From the NCBI GenBank assembly GCA_020881915.1, contig JAJFPB010000003.1:2790001-2854000 (forward strand): a stretch of DNA of 64,000 bases, read 5' to 3'. Below the pieces are notes generated by a model that had not been told where the DNA came from, made no database searches, and saw only the letters and a list, made by a program, of their open reading frames with translations. This document shows, piece by piece, positions 20,365-33,400 of this stretch. The translations under genes were made by a program, and so were the position numbers. Positions within the stretch are counted from its first letter, which is position 1. Each line of letters starts with the position of its first letter. This DNA comes from Paramyrothecium sp. XJ0827. Lineage: Eukaryota; Ascomycota; Sordariomycetes; Hypocreales; Stachybotryaceae.

Positions 20365-23340
20365 ATGAGCTACGGCAAAAAGGATGAGGATGCGGACACG
20401 GGCCTGGTCAAGGTGGACCGGACCCAGGTCTTTCAAGAAGGTCGGTCTGCATCAATTGTCTGCGCATCCCTCCCCTTCTGACCGGTAGCTAACTGGCTGA
20501 CAGCACGCCTGTTCAACAACTCCCCCATCCAGCCTCGCCAATGCCGAATTCTCTTGACCAAGATCGCTCTGCTCCTGTACACCGGCGAGAACTTCCCCAC
20601 GAACGAAGCAACCACCCTCTTCTTCGGTATCTCCAAGTTGTTCCAGAACAAGGATGCCAGCCTCCGCCAAATGGTCCACCTTGTTATCAAGGAGCTGGCC
20701 AACTCGGCCGAGGATATTATCATGGTGACCAGCACCATCATGAAGGATACTGGTGGTGGCAGCGACGCGATTTACCGACCCAATGCGATCCGAGCCCTAT
20801 GCCGCATCATTGACGTACGCTAGCTCTGCTACCAAGGGGCTCCTGGAGCTCATCGCTGACATTCGAGCAGGCCACAACCGTTCAATCGATCGAACGAGTG
20901 ATGAAGACAGCGATTGTGGATAAGAACCCTTCGGTATCATCCGCTGCCTTGGTTTCGTCCTACCATCTCCTACCCGTCGCCAGAGACGTCGTCCGACGAT
21001 GGCAGAGCGAGACCCAGGAGGCCGCTGCGTCTACCAAGTCTGGCGGCGGCTTCTCCCTGGGCTTCTCTACCTCAGGAAGTCAGGTTCCCATCAACAACTC
21101 CACGATGACCCAGTATCACGCCATTGGATTGCTTTACCAGATGCGAATGCACGACCGCATGGCCCTCGTCAAGATGGTACAGCAGTTTGGAGCTGCTGGA
21201 GCTGTCAAGAGCCCAGCTGCCCTTGTCATGCTTGTTCGGCTTGCCGCGCAGTTGGCAGAGGACGACCCTTCGTTAAGGAAGCCAATGATGCAGCTCTTGG
21301 ATGGCTGGCTGCGCCACAAGAGCGAGATGGTCAACTTCGAGGCTGCCAAGGCCATCTGCGATATGCGAGACGTCACCGACGCCGAAGTTACCCAAGCCGT
21401 CCACGTTCTTCAGCTATTCCTGACCTCGCCTCGCGCCGTCACCAAGTTTGCTGCGCTCCGCATTCTGCACAGCTTCGCCTCTTTCAAGCCCAGCGCCGTC
21501 AGCGTCTGCAACCCCGACATCGAACTTTTGATCTCTAACAGCAACCGCTCCATCGCTACCTTCGCAATTACGACCCTCCTCAAGACCGGTACCGAGTCTA
21601 GCGTTGACCGTTTGATGAAGCAAATATCGGGCTTCATGTCGGAAATTACGGACGAGTTCAAGATCACCATTGTGGAAGCCATCCGTACACTTTGCCTCAA
21701 GTTCCCAAGCAAGCAGGCTGGTATGCTCACTTTCCTGAGCGGCATCCTTCGCGACGAGGGTGGCTACGAGTTCAAGCGCGCCGTTGTGGAGAGCATGTTC
21801 GATTTGATCAAATTCGTACCGGATTCCAAGGGGGAGGCGCTCGCACACCTCTGCGAGTTCATTGAAGATTGCGAGTTTACAAAGCTCGCCGTTCGCATCA
21901 TCCATCTCATTGGTCTCGAAGGACCCAAGACTTCGCAGCCCACCAAGTACATCAGATACATCTACAACCGTGTGGTCCTTGAGAATGCCATCGTCCGTGC
22001 CGCTGCCGTTACAGCTCTGGCCAAGTTCGGTGTTGGACAGAAGGATCCCGATGTCAAGAGCAGTGTCAGGGTGCTCCTTACGCGTTGTTTGGATGATGTT
22101 GATGACGAAGTTCGCGATCGTGCTGCTCTCAACCTGAAGCTCATGAACGAGGAGGACGATGAGATGGCCGAGAACTTTGTCAAAAATGGTAAGAGAGTCG
22201 ATGCCTCCGTCATGTGGAGCTCGCTAACAGTGTACCAGAAAGCATGTTCTCGTTGCCGTACTTTGAGCACCAGCTTGTCATGTACGTGTCCTCCGACGAC
22301 AAGTCGACGTTCAGTGATCCCTTTGATATCTCCAAGATCCCCGTGGTCACTCGTGAGCAGGCCGATGCAGAGGACCGCACCAAGAAGCTCACAGCCACGA
22401 CCCCTACTATCAAACCCCCCAAGGTCGGCGCGGCTAAGCCTGCTGCTACTGGCGCCGAGGCCGCCGCTTCAGCGACTGCTCAAGCCCAGCGTTACGCTCA
22501 AGAGTTGATGCAGATTCCTGAGATGAAGGAATTCGGCAGCGTGCTCAAGTCCTCACCAATTGTCGAGCTGACCGAAGCTGAGACCGAGTACGTCGTCACG
22601 TTGGTGAAGCACATTTTCAAGGAGCACATCGTGCTGCAGTACGAGATCAAGAACACTCTACCAGACACGGTGTTGGAGAATGTCTCGGTGGTTGCTTCGC
22701 CCGCGGACGAGGAAGAGCTTGAGGAGGTCTTCATCATCCAAGCCGAGAAGCTTCCTACCGACGAGCCTGGAAAGGTGTACGTTGCTTTCCAAAAGGTCAA
22801 CGGCGAGTCCGCCCTGCCCATCAGCACATTCTCCAACGTCCTCAAGTTCACTAGCAAGGAGATTGATCCTTCCACTGGTGAGCCAGAGGACAGCGGCTAC
22901 GATGATGAGTATGAGGTGTCAGAGTTCGATCTTGCCGGCAGTGACTACATTGTTCCGACATTCGCCAGTAACTTCAACCATCTCTGGGAGCAGATCGGTG
23001 CTTCAGGAGAGGAAGCAGAGGAAACCCTGCAACTGAGTGGCATGAAGAGCATTGCAGGTAGGTTTGCCAATACCTTTTTGTGCCAGTCCAATACTAACAG
23101 CAGACAGATGCTACGGAGCAATTGGCCAAGGCTCTGTCCTTGCAACCATTGGAAGGCACCGACGTTCCCGTCAACCAGAGCACACATACTCTGAAGCTTC
23201 TTGGCAAGAGTGTTAACGGCGGAAGAGTGGTGGCAAACGTGCGGATGGCATACTCATCGAAGTCCGGTGTCACGACCAAGATTACTGTCAGGAGCGAGGA
23301 AGAGGGTGTCGCGGCGCTGGTCATTGCGTCTGTGGCTTAG
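20365..23340 (+). CDS. SEC21: Coatomer (COPI) subunit gamma
   Basis: Gamma-COP is part of the adaptor-like F-subcomplex of the COPI coat, which drives retrograde Golgi-to-ER vesicles. Five exons (20365-20440, 20504-20814, 20871-22188, 22239-23057, 23108-23340) encode 918 residues, the normal family length. The introns are 50-63 bp and all junctions keep frame. The N-terminal two thirds are adaptin-type HEAT repeats (for example LTKIALLLYTGENF, MTQYHAIGLLYQMR), followed by an Ala/Thr/Pro linker around residues 610-660. The C-terminal appendage carries SDYIVPTFASNF and the final SEEEGVAALVIASVA. Nothing is missing. Confidence 0.96.
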
Positions 23341-23788
23341 AGTGATGTGGGTAATGAACGGTTTCTTATGCTAGCCCTAGCGAAGATATGGCTGCCCCAG
23401 CACAGCGCCGTACTGTTCGTCTCGGAAGTGCCGAGATCTCAGTCGTTGTTCCCTGGAGAGCTCCGATCGGTGCATAGACCTTGTGCAATGAGAGGCTTGG
23501 TGAAACGCACTGGTTGGCCGACAGGCTTGAGCAGCCGTAAGCCATGTGGCTGCAGTAGGGCAGTGTTGGTTGTAACGGCTTATGACGGTCGAACAAAAGG
23601 GCATATTGCATGTCTTACAGCAGTTTCTTTAGAGAGGTGCAAACATCAGGCGTTGAATTTCTGGCGATTTTTACTTTGACGTTCCATCATTACATCATTA
23701 ATTATTTCGTGATACGTAAACTGACCTCACCATCAGAGCTTGGTGGGCACAGCTCTGAACCATCCGACTACCAACATTTCCGTCACAC
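23341..23788. other. 3' region between SEC21 and the NIF3-like gene
   Basis: Convergent 448-bp stretch. Short unrelated frames only; A/T-rich near 23665-23730, as expected for 3' ends. Confidence 0.55.
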
Positions 23789-24219
23789 CTAGAAGTCCTC
23801 CAATCTGTAAACATTATAGGCTGGCTCTTCGTATGGGTGGGCTCTATTCAGTAGTCAGCTCGAGAAGCCAGCACAAACGGCATGGGCGCAAAGGGCCTGT
23901 CGAGGTCAACATGTCCCAATAGTTCAACTAACTCTTTTAAGGCGGCAACAGCTTTGCGGGCAACATCGAGGCCCAGACAGAGCGTCTCGACGCGGACTTC
24001 AGTCGTCTGCTCAAGGGCGCCAACCTGGCCGATGTGCGGGTTGGCGGCGTCGCCGGGGCGGAACTGACCGGTGCCCGAGGTGGACCAGCAGCACTCGGTG
24101 TAGTTGCCCGGGCCGGGGTACCGCCCGGCGCCGGCCTTGAAAATGGCGGCCTTGCAGGCGTCCACGGCCGCCGGCGGGGCGTAGAAGACGAGAGTGAAGC
24201 GGGCTATGGGGGATGCCAT
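23789..24219 (-). CDS. Small NIF3/YqfO-like domain protein
   Basis: A 113-residue protein from two exons, 24219-23933 and 23843-23789. The 89-bp intron has a GTTAGT donor and an AATAG acceptor. Splicing restores the family ending AVAALKEA plus HPYEEPAYNVYRLEDF; reading through the intron would lose it. The fold corresponds to the ferredoxin-like insert of NIF3/YqfO proteins (GAGRYPGPGNYTECCWST, GTGQFRPG, ANPHIG), which occurs alone as a small protein in fungi. The molecular role is not established. The ATG at 24219 (MASPIARF) is preferred; five upstream codons begin with GTG. Confidence 0.88.
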
Positions 24220-25142
24220 CTTGCTGGCTTTCACCGATGCAGCGAAGTCAAGGTACGATTGGGTCGGTCTTTGCAGGGAGAGTGAGCAAGAAATGGAGGG
24301 GAAGGAGGAGACAGTGTGCTGATTGATGATTTGTGGAGTTTTCCCGCGAAGATGTCAACTTACCCTGCACCGTGTTTTGTTCACTTTGCGGAACAACCAC
24401 CAATGTCGGCTTCAAGAGTTAATAACCAGACTAAGTGCCTAGGCCCCTTTTTAAGGCTTTGCACATACTATGGTAGTTGCTAGCACGGACTATACCACTG
24501 TATGCCGTTACCCCGGCCGTGGGGTCCCCAGGCTCCAGGCCACAGGATCCCAAGTTAGGGGTGCTTCAGTTTGACCGTTTTCTCATGAAAATAGGAACTG
24601 GCCGGTACGGTCGGAAACCGGAATATAGCTATTCCATAAACTATATAAGCATTTCCTTGAGCCGATCCGGATGGAAAAGTAGCTCTGTGTAGCCTTTTTT
24701 GACCGGTATAGAGTGGGACACAAGTATGGGCTTTTTATTGGTTCAAAAGGCTCAGTTGGTCTGTGCGACCGGTTGGCAGCCAGTTTTACCAACCGGCATG
24801 ACTTCAGGTACAAAACTGGATGAGAGAAGAAAAATGTCTTTACTTCTGGTAATCACTTCTAGCACATCGTGCCGGGGTTCTTGTGTACAAAATAATGATA
24901 TTCTGGGTGCACACAACGGTACGACTAATTACCGTATCCAGTTGCTTTGACTTTGGTGCTATTGCGACGGACTTAGATCACGTGGGAAGCCGACGTCGGA
25001 AGTGACTCAAATATACTTCCACGGTAGTTCTAAGCCCTACCCATTTTTTTCGAGATTAAGGTATGCCGTACATCTGTAGCCATGACCAGCCAATCCTTTC
25101 GCCATTTGTGTAGGAATCCAAGACCGACAGGCTTCCTTCAAT
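24220..25142. other. A/T-richer intergenic stretch upstream of the LYS2-like gene
   Basis: No gene found. 24560-24820 contains several ACCGG-bearing segments, and a GGGGTGCTTCAGTTTGACCG at about 24557 resembles a transposon end, but no partner end is present. Just before the LYS2-like ATG, the same frame stays loosely similar to LYS2 back to in-frame stops at 25083-25085 and 25077-25079, suggesting a decayed N-terminal part. Confidence 0.45.
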
Positions 25143-28100
25143 ATGCAACATAACTCCTTGATTCCCGATCCCACTTGTGACTTAGATTGGGGCGGATTCC
25201 GCGGAGGTAAGCTGGCACGACTAGCGTTATTGAACTACTTTCTGAATTAACGGTATAGCAATCCATGATATATTCGCAGCCAATGCACAGCGAGTGCCTG
25301 ACAAGCAATGTGTCATTGAGACACAGAGCTCACAACGGCCCGAGCGCATCTTCACATATCGCCAGATCAACCAGGCCTCGAACCAGTTAGCACATCACCT
25401 CATCGCCCATGGCTGTAATGTGGGCGACGTTGTCGTCATTTATGCCTACCGAGGCGTTGACCTTGTCGTGGCTTACATGGGTGCTCTGAAGGCCGGCGCA
25501 ACCGTTAGTGTCCTCGATCCACAGTACCCTGCAGAGCGTCAGAAGGTTCTGCTGGGTGTTTCGCAACCCCAGTTTCTCATCTGCATCCAACGAGCGATTG
25601 ATGAGTTCGGTCATCTTCCTAGCCTCGTTAGCGATTACATCAATACCGATCTAGACGTCAAGGCCACCATCCCGGCGCTGCGTCTTTCCAGCAATGGGCA
25701 GCTGACTGGAGGCACAGTCAAGGGTCAAGACTGTCTCGCCGCCCAGGCACCTCTCAAAGAGCACAATCCTGATGTCTCTGTTGGCCCCGATTCTATACCG
25801 ACACTCTCGTACACCTCAGGCACGCAAGGAATCCCGAAAGGCGTGCAAGGACGCCATTACTCTCTGACCTACTACACACCGTGGATGGCAGAGAGGTTTG
25901 GCCTTTCGGAGACGGACAGATTCACAATGCTTTCCGGCATTGCACATGATCCAATTCAGCGAGACATTTTCACGCCACTCTACTTGGCTGCTACGATCGT
26001 CTGCCCCCCGGCTGAAGTCATCACCTACGGGCTGCTGGCGGAGTGGATGAGTAGGCACAAGACTACAGTGACTCACCTGACTCCTGCCCTTGGCCAAATT
26101 CTTATCGGCGGTGCTACGACGCCGTTCCCAGCACTTCGAAGGGCCTTCTTCGTTGGCGACCTCTTGACCAAGAAGGACTGCCGAAAGCTACGCGATCTCG
26201 CACCTAATACAAGGGTGATCAATCTCTTTGGATCAACGGAGTCGCAGCGCGCCGTCTCCTTCTTCGAGATTCCAAGCCAAGTTGAAGACCCGGATTTCCT
26301 TGAATCGTTGCCAGACATCATCCCAGTTGGCCAGGGGATGTTAAATGTTCAGCTGCTGGTTGTGGATCGTCAAGATAGAAACAGACTATGCGACGTTGGT
26401 GAGACTGGTGAACTATTCATCCGTGCAGCCGGTCTTGCGGAAGGGTACCGAGGAGACGACGAGGTAACAAAGGATCTCAACCGGTCCAAGTTTGTGTCAA
26501 ACTGGTTTGTCGATCCTGCCAAGTGGATTCGAGAGTCTGAACCCCAAAACGCCTCTGTCAGTCACTATAAGGGGCCACGAGATCGCTTATACCGGACTGG
26601 TGATCTAGGTCGGATGCGCGCGGATGGAAGTGTCGAGTGTACAGGCCGAATGGATACGCAAGTGAAGATCCGAGGTTTTCGGATAGAACTAAGCGAAATC
26701 GACGTCATCTTGGCCCAGCACCCGTACGTACGGGACAACATTACAGTCGTACGAAGAGATAGGAACGAGGAGCATACTTTGGTTGCGTACTTTGTCCCTG
26801 AAACAAGGGCTTGGTTTCGGCACCTCCAATTGCAAGACGATCTAGAAGTTATCGAGGAAGAGATTGCGTCCTCATCGATGGCCGGCATGCTCAAGCGTTT
26901 CCAGCTGTTGTCTAGCGACTGCAAGAAGTTTCTAACAGGGAAGATTCCCAGCTACGCCGTCCCTAGCATTTTTATACCCCTGGCCCGGATGCCACTGAAT
27001 CCAAATGGCAAGATTGATAAGCCGGCACTCCCCTTTCCCGACCCAGTGGATCTTCTCTCGACGGCGAAAAGGAGGACCTCGTCAATCGTCGCCAATATGA
27101 CGGAAACGCAGAAGAGACTAGCAGCAGTGTGGGCTTCAGTTCTCCCTAATCGCTCTGCACGAATGTTCGTCCCGGAGTCCAACTTTTTTGAAGAAGGTGG
27201 GCACTCTGTCCTCGCACAGCAAATGTTCTTCCGCCTCAGGAGCGAATGGAAGGACATCGACCTGCCAGTTAGCGTCCTGTTTCGGTCGCAGACTCTCCAT
27301 AGCTTGGCCTTGGAGATTGACAGAGCCCTGGATCCTATTGGTCTGCGACTGGACGCTATGCCTCTCCCTGGGGATGGAGAGTCTCAGGATCAGTCGTACG
27401 CGGCTGACGCCCAGGAGCTCCTGTCTCAGCTCCCAGACTGCATCCCACAGGCGCCGGCCAATTGGGACTACACAGAGACGCCACCTACTGTACTCTTGAC
27501 CGGCGCCACAGGCTTCCTCGGGTCCTATATCCTACGTGAGCTTCTCGAGGGCCCAGCAAAGGCACGCGTCATTGTGCACGTCCGCGCGGAGGATGCCGAA
27601 GCAGGCCTCTTGCGGGTAGAGTCCACGGCAGCGGCTTACGGCCTCTGGTCTCCAGAGTGGTCGTCCAGGATCGAGGCGGTCGTGGGTGACATCTCTAAGC
27701 CGTCCCTCGGCGTCTCCCAGGACACCTGGAATCGCCTCTCTGACTCTGTAGACCTCGTTATTCACAACGGGGCTCACGTGAACTGGATGCTGCCATACTC
27801 AAGCCTGAGGGCGGCCAATGTGCTAAGTACTCTGGAGTGCATCCGGCTATGCGCCGAGGGGAAGCCTAAGCGACTATCCTTTGTCAGCTCTACATCGACT
27901 CTAGATACCCAGTATTACGTACAGCTATCACGAGACGTCGAGACCGGTGTGCTGGAGACGGATGACCTTCAAGGCAGCCACAAAGGTCTCGAGACAGGCT
28001 ATGGGCAGTCCAAGTGGGCCAGCGAATACATTGTTCGCAAGGCTGGGGTCAGAGGGCTTACGGGAGCCATAGTTCGGCCTGGATATATCACTGGAGACCC

Positions 28101-28731
28101 GATGTCTGGCATCTCCGTTACCGATGACTTCCTGGTACGGCTATGGAAAGGCTGCCTACAGGTCGGCGCGCGCCCAGATATCACCAACACGCTCAACGCA
28201 GTACCCGTCTCGCAGGTCAGCCGCATCGTTGTTGCCGCAGGATTGCTACTTCCTACCGTGACCGGGCAGCCCCTCAGCGTAGCTCAGGTCACCAGCCATC
28301 CGCGACTGACGCTCAACGAGTGGATTGGCGCCCTGGAGCACTACGGATACCATACGCCTCTCGTACCGTATCGAGACTGGCGCGCCAAGGTCGTCAAGTT
28401 CGTAGAGGACGAGGGCAACGAGGAGCATGCCTTGCTCCCACTATTCCACTTCGTGACGGGGGACCTGCCTGCCAATACCATCCCCCCGGAGATGGACGAT
28501 TCACAAGCTACAGCCGCTCTAGAACTATACGACAAGAGAGCAAAATCTAGCGCCCCCGATAACTCGCACGCTGTTACTATACGTACCATAGGCGTATACC
28601 TTGCGTATCTAGTGGCAGTTGGATTCCTGCCCGCACCAGTGGGAAAGGGTGAGCAGGAATTGCCTGAGGTAGACGCGAACAGGCTACAGGCTATGAAGGT
28701 CACGCTTGGCGGTAGGTCCGCGAAGTGCTGA
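25143..28731 (+). CDS. LYS2-like adenylation-thiolation-reductase protein, N-terminally short
   Basis: Two exons, 25143-25206 and 25259-28731 (52-bp intron, GTAAGC...GGTATAG), give 1178 residues. It follows alpha-aminoadipate reductase (Lys2) closely. The junction block LIPDPTCDLDWGGFRGAIHD comes first, then the adenylation domain with SYTSGTQGIPKGV, the Lys2 hallmark SGIAHDPIQRD, YRTGDLGRMRADG, KIRGFRIELSEID and NPNGKIDKPALP. A carrier domain has GGHS (attachment Ser about 671), and a thioester reductase domain has TGATGFLGSY (about 769) and YGQSK (about 935). All expected active residues are present. Lys2 proteins normally carry about 220-230 more residues before the LIPDPT block; these are missing. 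It may be the lysine-pathway enzyme with an unseen 5' exon, a paralogue with a new substrate, or a recently decaying copy. Confidence 0.85.
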
Positions 28732-30447
28732 GGCCAATTTAAAACCTTTTAAAATGGCTGCTATGCCGTGTATATATTATCTCTCATTCAGATGCGTCTG
28801 ATACATGTTCCACGGGCTAGACAATGGGGCCCCATGAAAGAAGGGAGCCCCCCCAACACTAATTGATGTATATTAGCAGTGATAGATGCGTGGATGGCCA
28901 TTGTTCATTTGGGATTCCTGCCGAGACACGCCCTGCCGAGACTCGACGACGCAATTCAAGCAACCGTCTTAGGTAGGTCGGGCTCTTCGACGATAGCGTC
29001 TTTGGTTCGAAATTTCTAGGCCTCCTCGTCTACACTGAACTTTAGCGAGGGTCGTAAGGAGTCGAGGAAGTGCAGTGCAAATTCAAAGTCATGTTCATGA
29101 GAAGTGGTAGGTTGGCATGTAGCTAAGGTAATTTAAGGGGACGCTCATGGAGCAAAGGGTGATTGAAGCCTGAGCAAGAGCGGCGGTGCTGGCTGGCGTC
29201 CTGGGTTTCGTGGTAGACTACCTCTGTAGTTTTGTAGGTTTCTCGTAGGGGTTTACGTGTTGAGCACATTGTCAGGTCATTGTGCATGGCGCCACCGCGC
29301 ATGAAGACGACTATGACATCTTTGAGTCTGTGCTCGAATTGGGCTATCATTGGTGGTAGCACGAGACGGGCCTGACAGCCACAAGTCACCATAATCTAAC
29401 TATGCCTCGGGCAGATTAGCAATTTGCTTACCTTTCTACAGGCCGCAGTAGGGCTGACAACCGGGGCTGGGATGCGAAGGCCCTCAGACAAATCTCCGGG
29501 ACAGCTCCTTTAGTTCTCTCAGTGTTTGCATTTGGTGAAGGAGGAGAACTACAGCGTCAAACTTGGGAGGACAGCAATGGGTAAGCTGATTGTAGCGATG
29601 CTGATCCCCCCAACGTGTCTTGCAATGTTTTATCTGATCCATTCACTGCTGTTCAATGCTTGATAAGAGGGTACATCTACTTCCTTGGCTGCTACCCGCG
29701 GTCTCCACTGATTGTCGCACCTTAAATGCGTTGACAGCTACCACTCCGGCGGAGCACGGCCACGTAGTGGGATGGGGCGCATGTTGACTGATCCCCGCCG
29801 AGCACGGTAGAAGAGGGCAGGGCAGAGCAGAGCATGAATGATCTGACGGTTGGTTGGCTTGTTGGCGACGCGCAATTGATGACTGTGTGAGATATACGAC
29901 TCGTCAGGGCGTGCTCTTTTCGAGATGCATTCCATCATGGATGCGCCGTCGTCGCAGAAGCTTAAATGAAATCCAGCTGCAGCACAATCGTCGTGCTGGC
30001 ACGGTACATGAGCGGAAAGGGAGGCACTTTGGGCGCATGTATCATGCCGACGCCTGACAAGCTCGCCAGGTACGTCGACGTCAGCGCCCCTTCTGCTGGG
30101 ATGATCCGCAAGGGGGCGTCGACGCTAGAGGTCGCTGCGCCAGCTCTGGGCCTGGAGAAAGATACCTGACGTCCCGGGGCCTGCCAAGACAGTTAGGGTA
30201 GACTGACTGTACCTGTACTTGTACCTGAGCACAGGCCTGGGGCCTCAAATCAAGCACCAAAACGCCAAGTCTCCTGTTTCCACATCTTCTCTTTGCGTCC
30301 AAACCCGTCCGTCTTCCGCTTTCCTGCACAGCACCGCCTCGATCCCGCCCGCCCTTCTCCTCGCGCGATCGCCTCTCGTCCCTCTCCCTCCCCTCTCCGC
30401 CTTCGAGGGCGAACCCTTGCGTTTGGCAGCCCGCCCCGTCCCCAATT
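28732..30447. other. Intergenic stretch of 1.7 kb
   Basis: Holds the 3' end of the LYS2-like gene and the leader of EFR3 (C/T-rich from about 30260). No coding sequence supported. Confidence 0.6.
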
Positions 30448-33400
30448 ATGAACGCCATTCAGCAGAAATGTCGGCCCAAGCACCAGGTCCTAGTGCTCAA
30501 GTGCTATCCCCGGACCACCAAGGGAGCCGTTGACGTCAAGCCCAACAGCAGCGAGCTAAGCTACCTCCTCTTCTACGCAACCAGCCGCAAGTCCAAGATC
30601 CAGAAAATCGGTGCCTTCCTCGAGAAGAAGACTGCGACCGACGTATGGCGCATGCGCATAGGGTACGCCTGGAAACACCTACGCCGGACCATCCGGTTTC
30701 CCCCCTTCTTCCCGAAACTGTCTTGATATATTGTGCGGCGCGCATGCTAACCCGGAGCATGACAGAAATGTTCAGGTTACCTTGGGCATCCTTCGAGCCC
30801 TGCTCGACAAGCTGGGCAAGGATTTTGCACTCATCGCCCCCAGTGTCCTCAAGATCCTCGATAGTATCCTCCGTTCCAATGACATAACCATGGTCGAGTC
30901 GTCCTTGCCTACGTTTGAGGCTTTTTGCGAACACCACGAAGCGTCGTCCCTCTTTGCCGACCAGGTATATGTGCGCCAATACGAATCAGTCATCCACTCG
31001 TACGCAGAGCTCGCGTCGACCCGCAAATCACCCCCTTCCAAGACTGCCATCAGTCGACCCGTGCTGATGCGCTGGAGGAATGCAGGACTCGAGGCGATCA
31101 AGAGTGTTGCCACGTCTGATGCCCTCGCTTCCTTGACTGGCCGACAAATCGATGTCATTTTGCCCATGGTGCTGGAGAACCTCTGGACCGACAATGACGA
31201 TTTCCTGGAATTCCTCCACCAGCGCATAAAACTGGAGGAAAAGGTTGACTCGGAGAAGCCCCTGCGCCGTAGGACCAGCGTAGCGACCGCTGCGACTGCC
31301 GATACAGCAGGCGAACCGAATCCTGTCGAACTGCTGGGAACTGCACTCGATGCCGACAAATTGGCTCAGGAGGACACAGCTGCGCTGGCAATGCAATGTC
31401 TCAAGAGCATATTCGTCATACCCAATCGACCACAGATTCATGCCGCTACGAGTGCTTTCTTCAAGTTTATGTTCGAACGGCTCAGCCAAGGGGAATCCGT
31501 TGTCGAACCGTCGAAAAACAATAAATGCGATAGTGGCTGGGCCATCAAAATTCTCAACTACGTTACACGCTGGGCTCCCGTGCAGGACCGTTATGTCATT
31601 CTTATTGTTACGCTTGACCACCTCACTCGCATGCCCGTCCAGGCAGAGAGTTTGGAACAACAATTGACTCTCGCTGCGCTCATTGGGTCTTTGTTGCGCT
31701 CAGATGTTAATCTGGTGGGGCTAAGCATCATGGATGTTCTTCTCAGCTTGGTGAAACAGGTCAAGAAGCTGATACAACTGTCCGTTGGGGAAACCCGCAA
31801 CGAAACTTTGACGTACGAAAAAGCTGAAACCGAGCCGGAGAGCCCAGCATTCTCTCAGCGGAAGGAGCTTCTGGCGCGACTGGAACAATGCGTCAGTGAT
31901 TTAGCTACCCACGTCTACTACGCGGATCAGATTTCGGACATGATAGCAGCAATCCTGGCCCGGCTGAAGCCATCTCGGTCCCCCAGCGCCCTATCCACAC
32001 CACAGGGAGAAAAGTTAGATGGTAACGATGCTGGACCCAATGCGTCTACTACTGATTTGAACGACAATCCGTCTCAGAACGAGGTCTACCTCACATACCA
32101 CGCCGGGCGGGCTTCCACCCTGAGATTGGTGAAAGGAATTCTGCTTGTTGCCAGCCCCAAGACGAAAATCACCGGCAACATGGACCTATCTCGGAACCGG
32201 GTACCGATTCACGTCTGGGAGGGGACGCACTGGCTTCTTCGTGATCCAGATGGCCATGTTCGAAAAGCGTACGTTGATGCTCTGGTGACATGGCTCGACC
32301 GTGAGACTACGCGCGCCGATGCGATGGCCAAAACGGAGCAGTCACCACAACGATCGTCAGTACGATCAGCTCGTGAGCTACATGCTTCTACTGCGCGACG
32401 CGTCGTTTCCGGCGCCTCGAACCGTGACCGACCGCAACGCGGACGTCGCGCCCAGCTCCTCCCCCTGCTCCACCTAGCCATCTACGACAACGCATTACAG
32501 TACGTCGACAATGACGGCGACATGGTTATTCTCCACCTGTTGCTGACCAAGCTTGTATTCAAGCTCGGTGTGAACGCCGTGCGCTATGGAATTCCCATGA
32601 TCTACCGATTGCAGGAGGATGTCCTCGAAGTGGAGCAACCTATCCATAAGGTCCGAATTGCGGCTTTGTGCCATGGTTACTTCTGGGCTTTGACGGAGGC
32701 CTTCGACTTTGACGGATCGGTAGTTGGTCGGGCAATCCATAACGAGATAGTGAGGCGGAGGAACAAGGGTTTCTGGATTGACGGCATTCAAGTGCCGACG
32801 CCGTTGATAGACGCGGTTGGAATTCCCGGCCAATCTCAGTCCCAACCTGCCTGGGACAACAGCGCACTTGAGAAGGAGGAAATCCTACCCTTTGACGACC
32901 GAACAACGCTGGTGGAGTGCATTGCGACCGGGTACCGCGCCAGCCAGCGGTCACCTCCTGGTAGCCCGGCAGTCTCACCGGGACGAGCAATTTCGGGACC
33001 GATCCTGGGCTCCACTCTGAGTCAAGCCCCAACAATGCCTGACGATGACCTGCCCAGTGGCCTTAGGGAGCAGATGCTGAGCGATTGGTCGAGGGAGACG
33101 GCGATTGCGGCACTGGCGGCCGAGGGCAAAACCGACTCGTTGAGCGGGTCAAGAAACGGCACTGCTGGTTTGAACGTGAACAGACTCACCGTTCACAGCA
33201 CAGGGGCCAACGGCGGCAGCCCTGTGCCAGGGTCGCCTCACGGAAGCCAGTACAACCTGCGGCCGCACTCATATCACGTTCATGGTGAGAAGGAACGACT
33301 AAATACGGCAAGGCAGCGCCACGGTAGTGTGCGCAGCGGCATCTCGCCGGCCAATTCGGTACCCCGAGGTAAAGCGCCCGTTGCATCCGTGGAGCAACTC

